NCBI GenBank assembly: GCA_033220425.1 | Contig: CM065649.1 | Coordinates: forward strand, 372,001 to 436,000 | Origin: Lepraria neglecta | Taxonomy: Eukaryota > Ascomycota > Lecanoromycetes > Lecanorales > Stereocaulaceae | Direction of reading: 5' to 3' | DNA length: 64,000 nucleotides | Part shown: one piece after another, positions 57,320 through 64,000 of the stretch | Numbering within the stretch: the stretch's first letter is position 1 | How the letters are laid out: every line of letters begins with the position of its first letter | Position numbers and translations under genes: made by a program | Notes under the pieces: model-generated | What the model was told of the DNA's origin: nothing | Database searches by the model: none | Seen by the model: the letters and a program-made list of their open reading frames with translations, nothing else

Positions 57320-58701
57320 TCAGCTAAAAACGACCTTTTTGCCCTGAAATTGTATCGCTTTCTTCTGCTCCTTCGCTCTCTTCGCTGCCTCCCATGACGG
57401 ATGCAGAGGCGCGTTAGCAGCTGGCTTTGGCTTTCTCATGGAAACCGGATCACTGTTCGCTCCTGTGCTCATGGGACCACGACCACGACCTCTAGCTCCT
57501 GCCATATCTCCTCTTGAACTTCCCAGCCCACCTCTTCCTCTTCCCCGTTTGCTTCTATCATCCGGCCCACTCGCACCTCTCCGTGGGTCCCACCCTTCAT
57601 CCCGATTCTGTGGTTGATTTTTCAAATGGTTCGCATTCTTGCCATACTTCTTCTCCCACAGTGCTCGACGAGCTTGTTGACCCCTTCTATTCTTTCGAGC
57701 TTGTGGCTCTGTGTCGGAAAGGTCCTCTGCTGACTCTGAACCAGACCAGTAGCCGCCCATGGAGAGGGAGGGGAGGAATGTTGTTGATTTGGGCGCTGCA
57801 GCGGAGGTCCGCATCTTGGAAGCTTTAGATTTCGGAGGTGGAAAGTCGTCTTCTGAGTCGTCTTCTGTTATAATGTCGGGATTCAACTGCTGTCGACCGG
57901 AGTGCTCTGAATCAGAGTCCTCATCCGAGGACGCAGCCAGTCGCGAGGCATACAGATCATAGTCCTCGTCACCGTTGTCGCTGTCTCTGACACCGTCACT
58001 CTGTCGTGCAGATTCTGGATTGGATAGCCCATTCCACTCGTCATCAGTCTCTTCGGGTGTTTTTTCTCTTTTTGGAGGAGGTGCATTGCTCGTGGCCTTT
58101 ATTGAAGTCCCATTTGCAAAGTCTTTTGCCCTCAATCTCTTCTTCGTGCCTTTTTTAATTTCTGGTATGGCCAATATTGCTCTCACATTGCTCAACGTCT
58201 CCGTCATGGCGGTCTGTACGGGAACGGACTTGAACAACCTGGCCTGCACATTCGCACTCGCAGTGTCCAGTGGCTTTCGAACCACTTCGACAGTAGTCTG
58301 CACATGTTGTGGGAACGAAGGAGCAGAGGCAATGGGCTTTATTTTCAAGAGCGTTTTGTAAAGATGCATTTCTGCTGTTTTCGCTGGATCCAAATTCTGT
58401 AAAGTCAAGGTCAGCAGGAAGCTTTTCATTCTAGGTCGTGCAAGCCAACCTTGAGAGCAGCTACCTCCGCCTCCAAACGTGCAATATCAGCTTCATCCTT
58501 CTCTGCCTTCGCCGTCTTCTGCCGCCTGCTCAGTTTTTGACGCTCGGGAAACCGAGCAAACTCCAGCGATTGAGCCAGGGCATTTTGGCCCTGTTTCAGC
58601 AATCCGTCGAGTTGGCGTCGTTGTAAGTCTAAAGCACCCTCTGGATGTCCATTGGACAACGTCTCTTCCCCACTAATTTCTGCCCATTTACGCTTAGACA
58701 T
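57320..58701 (-). CDS. BUD22: Bud22-family ribosome biogenesis protein
   Basis: Two exons (58701-58450 and 58396-57320) give 442 residues. The 53-nt intron has donor GTTGGC and ends TTTACAG. The N-terminus is a charged coiled coil (LDGLLKQGQNALAQSL, LSRRQKTAKAEKDEADIARLEAEV). The middle is acidic (SSDEDSDSE, TEDDSEDDF). The C-terminal region has the BUD22/SRFBP1 signatures: LPSLSMGGYWSGSESAEDLS, ARKNRRGQQARRALWEKKYGKNANHLK, an RGRGRGG stretch and HPSWEAAKRAKEQKKAIQFQGKKVVF. Bud22 acts in the nucleolus in 18S rRNA processing and small-subunit assembly. Intact. Confidence 0.9.
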
Positions 58702-58809
58702 AACTACGGAGGAAGGATTTGTAGGCCCACATCGAGAAACTTTGTCAGTCTTTCAGTTTGGGCGGCTCGGAGATATCGGCTTTCAGCCCTACAGGTAGTG
58801 TTTTATTTG

Positions 58810-58947
58810 GGGTTTCACTACATTAACCCCCTTTCTTTAAGTTAACCCCCCCCCCCAAATGCGGTTAGTAACCCTAGCCCTAACCACCAGGCCCTACCCT
58901 GGAAAGCGCCCCGGGGCAACTGCTCCGGGGGCAAGCTCCGGGGGCCA
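58810..58947 (+). repeat. Left terminal inverted repeat of the MULE
   Basis: Begins GGGTTTCACTACATTA and ends CTCCGGGGGCCA. It contains a C-run and the telomere-like ACCCTAGCCCTAACC, and is highly similar to the reverse complement of 61473-61612, with a few C/T differences and run-length changes. Confidence 0.9.
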
Positions 58948-59029
58948 GATTCTGACTAAGCCGCGCTACCGTCCACCAGCAAAACACTTTTCGACCTTCT
59001 CGTCCACCTCATCCACTACCTTAACCCCT

Positions 59030-61254
59030 ATGCAGCTGCAACCACCGTCGGACGGCCTACGAGCAGGCACTTGGGACGAACTCTATCTCCTGGTCAAGCA
59101 ACATGTGGGCCCACAGGGCTATGCGGTCACCACCTACCGAAGTAAAACAAACAAGCTTGGGATAAAAAGAAAAGTCAGGGTTATTTGTGATCGAGGGCGC
59201 CGTATACGTCAGACGTCTGGTCAGAAGAGACTACACGGTACCTCTCGTACGAATGAGTGTCCATTTCTATGCATAGCCAAGCGGAACCCCGCCACATTCG
59301 AATGGGTGCTCAGTGTTGAGAACTCGACTCACAACCATTCAGCGACTCTGCCAGTAGCTCACCCTTCTCTACGCCAGCTGAATATTACGGAGGAGGTGAA
59401 TCATACGATTGAGACACGTACAGCACTTGGAGACACGCCAGGGCAGATTATTTCAGGCCTATAAATTGGTGGCGATGAGGAGAACCCAAGCTTTGTTCTA
59501 CAGGACATCTATAACGCCAAAGTAGCTATGCGTCGGAAGGCTTTGGGCCCGTTAACACCTATATAGGCACTTCTAAAAGAGCTCTATAAGGATATGGGGG
59601 CTTGGTACGTTCAACACCTGAACGACGTAGAAGAACGAGTTACCCATCTCTTCTTCTCGAAAAACTCGTGTTATAAGACCCTCAAGGATAACTGGGAAGT
59701 ACTCGTTATAGATTGCACATATAAGACGAACAGATACAAGCTTCCCTTGCTAATTATCACTGGATCTACCTCACTTAATACCCAGTTCTATATAGCTTTT
59801 TGCTTCTTAGCAAAGGAAGAAAAAGAAGACTATATATGGGCCCTTAACCAGTACCACCAAATGATCTTGGAGCTCGATATTCTAGATCCGCTAGTAAATA
59901 TCACTGATCGAGACTCCGCCTTACTTAACGCCTATTATATGGTCTTCCCTGAAGTCCGGAATCTGCTCTGTATATGGTATATTAATAAGGACGTCGTTAG
60001 CAATTGTAAATATAAATTTGAGACCAAGGAAGACTGGGACGAATTCTACGAGCAATGGTAAACCGTTGTTTATGCTTATTCCAGGGCAGAATACGAAGAA
60101 GCATGGTTTTCACTGAACGATAAATATAACCCTATCGATTCATCAATTTGTTAGTACTTAGCGATAACCTGGATTAACTCCCACCGCCGCAAATTTATCT
60201 AGTGCTTTACTAACGACACCCTGCACTTTGGGAACATCGTTACCTCCAAAGCCGAGAGTAGGTATGCAGTACTTAAACGAGACTTGAAGTTCTTAACCGG
60301 TAGGAGATTTCTAACTCAGATTCTATATATAAAGCCTTACTAATTCTGAGCAGGAGATCTTAAGACCGTTGTCGACAAGATAGCAATATTACTCTCCCGC
60401 CAGAGATCTAAGTATATCTCAGATTTTAAGAAAGCAAAGATACGTGTCCCAATGGCGTTGCGAATACCTCTTTTCCGCGACGTCTTAGCTTATACTACGC
60501 TATATGCACTTAATAAGATACTTGATTAATACCGGAAGATTGGTGAAGAGATGGGCGAGTGTACAGGCACCTACACTAAGAATATAGGCTTGATTTGCTC
60601 TTATAAAATTAAGGCTCGTATGCAAGAAGGCGGAATTCTACGACTCGGCGACGTACATCCTCACTGGCGGTTCACCAAGCCAGCTTCCTCAATAATGCGT
60701 CAGCACGTTACGACGACGAGCCTAACATCGATCCTCTCCTCCTTGTTCAAGATCCAGTAATAGTACGTCCTAAAGGCAGGCCCCGAGGTCCACGAGAGCT
60801 TCCTACACGCGCCGAGCTTATCGCTGAGAGGTCTACTCAGCGACAACCCTCACAATTCGAACGGGTCGAGAGCTATCTTTCACAGCGGAGCTTAAATACG
60901 TCAACGCAAACAAGAGGTGGATCTATACCGAGAGCCTGAGGTGGGCGGAGAGGTGGGCGGGGAAGAGGTGGACCAAGCCTTGCTATTACTGCGAGTCAGG
61001 TAGCTGAGGAAGAAGAGAACGCAGCGGCTGACGCCTTCTTCGGACCTGAGATCAATGGGGTTAATGGAATAAGAGGTGGGACTACGTCTACATACACTCG
61101 GGGTAGACTCCTAGGCCTCCCACCGCGACGACTAGGTGCTCCGCCAGGTGCTCCGCCAGATGGGCGCGGAGCTCTGAGCATAGCGACACTACGAGGGCGA
61201 GGCTATGGGGTCGTACCACCCCCTCGTGGGACTGGTGGTGAGGGTGCTTGGTAA
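59030..61254 (+). pseudogene. MULE transposase with many in-frame stops
   Basis: From the ATG at 59030 one frame stays open in content to about 60,690. It shows a FAR1/WRKY-GCM1-like zinc DNA-binding part (YAVTTYRSKTNK, NECPFLC, THNHSA), then the DDE core: VIDCTYKTNRYKLPLL with the first Asp, NITDRDSALLNA with the second, and LLCIWYINKD. Eight stops interrupt it, at 59462, 59564, 60059, 60152, 60200, 60341, 60347 and 60527, all TAA, TAG or TGA and explicable by C-to-T or G-to-A. In CIWYI the usual His of the CxxH motif is Tyr, again C-to-T. After about 60,690 the reading moves by one frame into a tail (IVRPKGRPRG, Gly/Arg repeats) ending at 61254. Inactive. Confidence 0.88.
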
Positions 61255-61472
61255 GCTTATGCGAGAGCAGCAAGCTTAGTCAATGCTTAGTCAGAAGGCG
61301 CTAAAACAGTGTTCGCATGCAAAGATTGCGTTTTTGAACAATTGGGGATGAGGTAGATCGATATCAGGTCCGAAGACTTTTCAGCGAAAATCAACGAACG
61401 AGGTACTTCTAATTAGGTATATTTTGTTAGGCAGATTAAGTATCTTGCACTGAGCAGCTTCGTTTCTCCCTT

Positions 61473-61612
61473 TGGCCCCCGGAGCTTGCCCCCGGAGCAG
61501 TTGCCCCGGGGCGCTTTCCAGGGTAGGGCCGGGTGGTTAGGGCTAGGGTTACTAACCGCATTTGGGGGGGGGGGGTTAACGTAGAGAAAGGGGGGGTAAT
61601 GTAATGAAACCC
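61473..61612 (-). repeat. Right terminal inverted repeat of the MULE
   Basis: Inverted partner of 58810-58947. Reading inward on the minus strand it begins GGGTTTCATTACATTA and includes the same telomere-like motif and GC-rich inner part. Confidence 0.9.
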
Positions 61613-61773
61613 TATGCAAAAGGTGAATTGTCGTCTGAATTGCTATAGGCGTACCGTTTGCGGTCTAGGATCATGACGGCGAACCTGAGAACAACGATAG
61701 TTCTACTTCGAGCTATAGTACAGACAACGTCCTCTCATAGTCTCTCGGCTCCACAATTCTACCACCCTTCGCT

Positions 61774-62550
61774 ATGGATATGTCGATGACTTCAGCCATG
61801 CCTAGTATGACTTCGACCGTGTCGGGCATGTCAAGCCCAGGCTCGACAGCAAATCCCGTGGACTCATCAATGTCAGGAATGTCGGGAATGAACATAGGCG
61901 GTAGTTACAAGTCATCAGTACGTCCTCGTCACCACGCTCAACATCCATTTCTCACGGCACCCGTAGATATTCTAGAACCGGTACACCGTCGATGCCTGCT
62001 TTCTATCCATAACATAGCACATAACTTCCGCAGGCATATTCGCTGGCTCTTGCATCGGTGTCATCTGTCTTGTCATCCTACTAGAATTCCTCCGCCGCGT
62101 GCAGAGGGAATACAACCTACTGACCCAATAATCTCATGCTCAACCAGACCTTAGCATGAATAACGAACAGTATACCTCAAAACCAGTCTAAGCCAACAGC
62201 AGCGATGGTGATACTAAGGGAACAGAGTCCTCCTCCTACAGCGATAACTCTACTGATAATGACCGTAACAATCACCCCATCCCACCATTAACGCCCATTC
62301 TGTCTACCTCCCCGTTTTCCCTCCCGATAACCTTCATAGCCCGCTATCGCAACCGTACACGCCATACCCCTAGCATAACACAGCAACTCCTCCGCTCCGG
62401 GATATACACATGCTAATTCGCAGTTGCATATATTGTAATACTACCGGCTATATACTACAACGGGTATATCCTAATCTGCATTTTCATCGGCGCGTTTCTG
62501 GCGAGCCTTATCTAGGGTTGGGACTTAGGGTCTGCTGCAGGTGGGAGAGG
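61774..62550 (+). pseudogene. Ctr-type copper transporter gene killed by TAA/TAG stops
   Basis: The first exon (61774-61917) encodes a Met-rich copper-binding head (MDMSMTSAMPSM, MSGMSGMNIGG). A 49-nt intron (GTACGT...CCCGTAG) follows. The next frame reads IF, stop, NRYTVDACFL, SIT, stop, HITSAGIFAGSCIGVICLVILLEFLRRVQREYN. Ctr proteins normally have MLWNWYT and a Trp before HIT, so both stops are TGG-to-TAG and the M-to-I change is ATG-to-ATA. The same frame continues with stops at 62129, 62189, 62414 and 62513 through FAVAYIVILPAIYYNGYILICIFIGAFLASLI, the paired GxxxG-type C-terminal helices. Six stops and no frameshift. In life it would import Cu+ at the plasma or vacuolar membrane. Its nearest neighbour is the RIP-damaged MULE, 160 bp away. 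Confidence 0.85.
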
Positions 62551-64000
62551 GTGAGCTTATTCCGTTATCCCTTACTATGGGTTTACAGCGTTCTTTCTTT
62601 ATCTGCTTGGTATTTGAAGAAGCAAGGAGAACGAGATTGAGAAAATGTGTGCTGACTTTTGCTACGAATGGCTGTTAGTAGTGGAGATGAGCGAAGTAAT
62701 GCGGCTTATTGTACTCAATTGATTCTACTTCCCCAGATAATAGATTTGGTCAAGAAGGAGACGGGGAGGAAAAGGTATTAGCGCTGTTGATTCATCTCTC
62801 TGGTCTATAGTTAACCAAGGTTATAACTCTTTCCCGAATTTGAACTTTCATGGTACCATACTATCTTCGTTGGTGTGATAACAACGCTATAAAGGGGTTC
62901 AAAATCCTTGATCCGTGGTATACCGTCAGCCATAGCTCATCAGGGGTAAACTTCAAGAAGCCAGACGTACGATGTTTAGTTATTCGCCGAAAATATCTCC
63001 GTTTCAGATACTACTCCGAAGCTCGCGGATATCCCCATCTTTCGAGCTCCATCCGTAGGCATTTTCTCCACTCAAAGTCATCACACTCCGCTGTCGGGGG
63101 ACAGAAATCAAGACCAGGAGAAACTGAGGGCTTCGTGGCAATCTCAAGCGGGGCCAGGCATACTAACCGCCTAGGTGTATATTTGGGTCGCTGGGGGCGA
63201 GTGGTAGATAATTGCCTAATGAAGCCTGCCACTTTCGATGATGGCAAAGGGAGGAAAGGGTGAACAGTACTGTGTATTTCTAACAACTGCAATTTACTTC
63301 AAGTCACCTAAGACCTGGAGAGTAGGGCGAAGGCTTGCGGGCGTATGGCTAGAGCTTGTGCACAGTCGGGACATTGGACTTTGCTGGTGGAAATTGAGCA
63401 CGGGATGGATACAGACGTTGTCTAGACTTCATCAAATCCGTGCTTGATTTGATACCCCAGCAGAACACGGAGGGCCGCATAAATACACAACCTCGATCAA
63501 TAGAAGGCGTCTTAGGCGAATTACGACCGTTTCACCGCGTTTGTTACACTGACGTTCGTAGCAGAAGGATCTGGCCTCGGAGGATGTGACTCATACTTTC
63601 AGGGTCTGCACGCTATTGAAACAAGGTAGGGCTACTCCGGGCCGCTATTGCGCAAGATGTCACACTAGGAATAGCCTCTTCCTTTTCTTGATTACTGATG
63701 CTTCGTCCATCACCAAGCTTAACCTCAACGTATCTCACCGGTTGAGGTGCTCACGATGAGACGTCATGCAAGATCAAAATAGACACGGTTGGGGTGGGAG
63801 AGAACTCAACGGGAGCTGAGTGCGGTCTACCCAGAATGAGTCATCGCAGGCCTTTCCGGCTTGGATAATGTTTAATTGATTGGGCGGCATTGGTTCTTGT
63901 AGCTCGACACGAAACAGTCACAGCTAGGCGCTTCTGCATCTGATACGGCGACCCGTTCAGTTCTCGAGCTCCAACCACGAGGAAACTCCAAGATAACAAT
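62551..64000. other. Terminal gap with no supported gene
   Basis: Several frames of 60-140 codons exist (for example 62850-63263 plus, 63011-63292 minus) but none has a recognisable domain or intron pattern. The sequence may be further degraded repeat. Confidence 0.35.

Larger units (their letters stand above)
58810..61612. mobile_element. Mutator-like (MULE, Hop-type) DNA transposon, RIP-damaged
   Basis: A 2.8-kb element bounded by long terminal inverted repeats, carrying a MULE transposase relic and a Gly/Arg-rich tail. No clear 8-11 bp target duplication is visible: the flanks are TTTTATTTG on the left and TATGCAAAAGG on the right. It lies between BUD22 and the dead copper transporter gene. 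Confidence 0.88.

Noticed and set aside
58810-61612. Telomere or subtelomere end inferred from CCCTAA motifs
   Set aside because: The motifs are single copies within matched transposon ends and not an array.
1-64000. CRISPR arrays, bacterial operons, riboswitches or rRNA genes
   Set aside because: None seen; gene structure is clearly eukaryotic and no spaced direct-repeat array or rRNA-like segment was found.

Overview
The window looks like nuclear DNA of a filamentous ascomycete (Pezizomycotina). Genes are split by many short introns of about 45-85 nt with GT-AG borders and CTAAC/CTGAC-like branch points. Typical fungal families are present: a Zn2Cys6 regulator, NACHT and HET proteins, an RTA1 protein, Mid2-like membrane proteins and a GIT1-type permease. 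Several dead elements carry C-to-T / G-to-A stop codons of the kind left by repeat-induced point mutation (RIP). The genus cannot be told from the sequence alone. Exon coordinates quoted here were worked out by hand from splice motifs, phase and family conservation.

Layout. 1-2.1 kb is repeat debris: a 310-bp MITE-like element flanked by TA, then a broken Tc1/mariner-type transposase. 2.1-7.5 kb holds a small conserved hypothetical protein, a decayed NACHT gene and a secreted protein. 9-22 kb is a housekeeping block: a mitochondrial carrier, the SUMO ligase Nse2, a sugar transporter, alanine aminotransferase and proteasome subunit Rpn7, with a gene-poor gap at 14.6-18.3 kb. 22-30 kb is accessory: a HET remnant, a possible small cysteine-rich secreted protein, a RING-like protein that has lost a zinc ligand, an alpha/beta-hydrolase gene related to fungal NLR proteins, and a Mid2-like membrane protein. 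31-45 kb holds a complete cytochrome P450, a decayed hydrolase-NACHT-ankyrin gene, two more Mid2-like genes (one dead) and a mitochondrial D-lactate dehydrogenase. 45-58.7 kb holds a secreted-protein remnant, a cation/H+ exchanger lacking its usual acidic metal ligands, an RTA1 exporter divergent from an Upc2-like regulator, a glycerophosphoinositol permease-like transporter, MTA phosphorylase and Bud22.

58.8-62.6 kb is the most striking part. A 2.8-kb Mutator-like transposon with about 138-bp inverted repeats has a transposase reading frame interrupted by eight stops but almost no indels. Only 160 bp beyond it lies a Ctr-type copper transporter gene whose frame is also intact apart from six TAA/TAG stops and several Met-to-Ile and Trp-to-stop changes. 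This is what RIP spreading from a repeat into a neighbouring single-copy gene would produce.

The housekeeping genes do not form one pathway. The accessory genes fit a subtelomere-like or repeat-rich compartment in which immune-type (NACHT, HET, hydrolase-NLR), cell-surface and secreted genes turn over and die.
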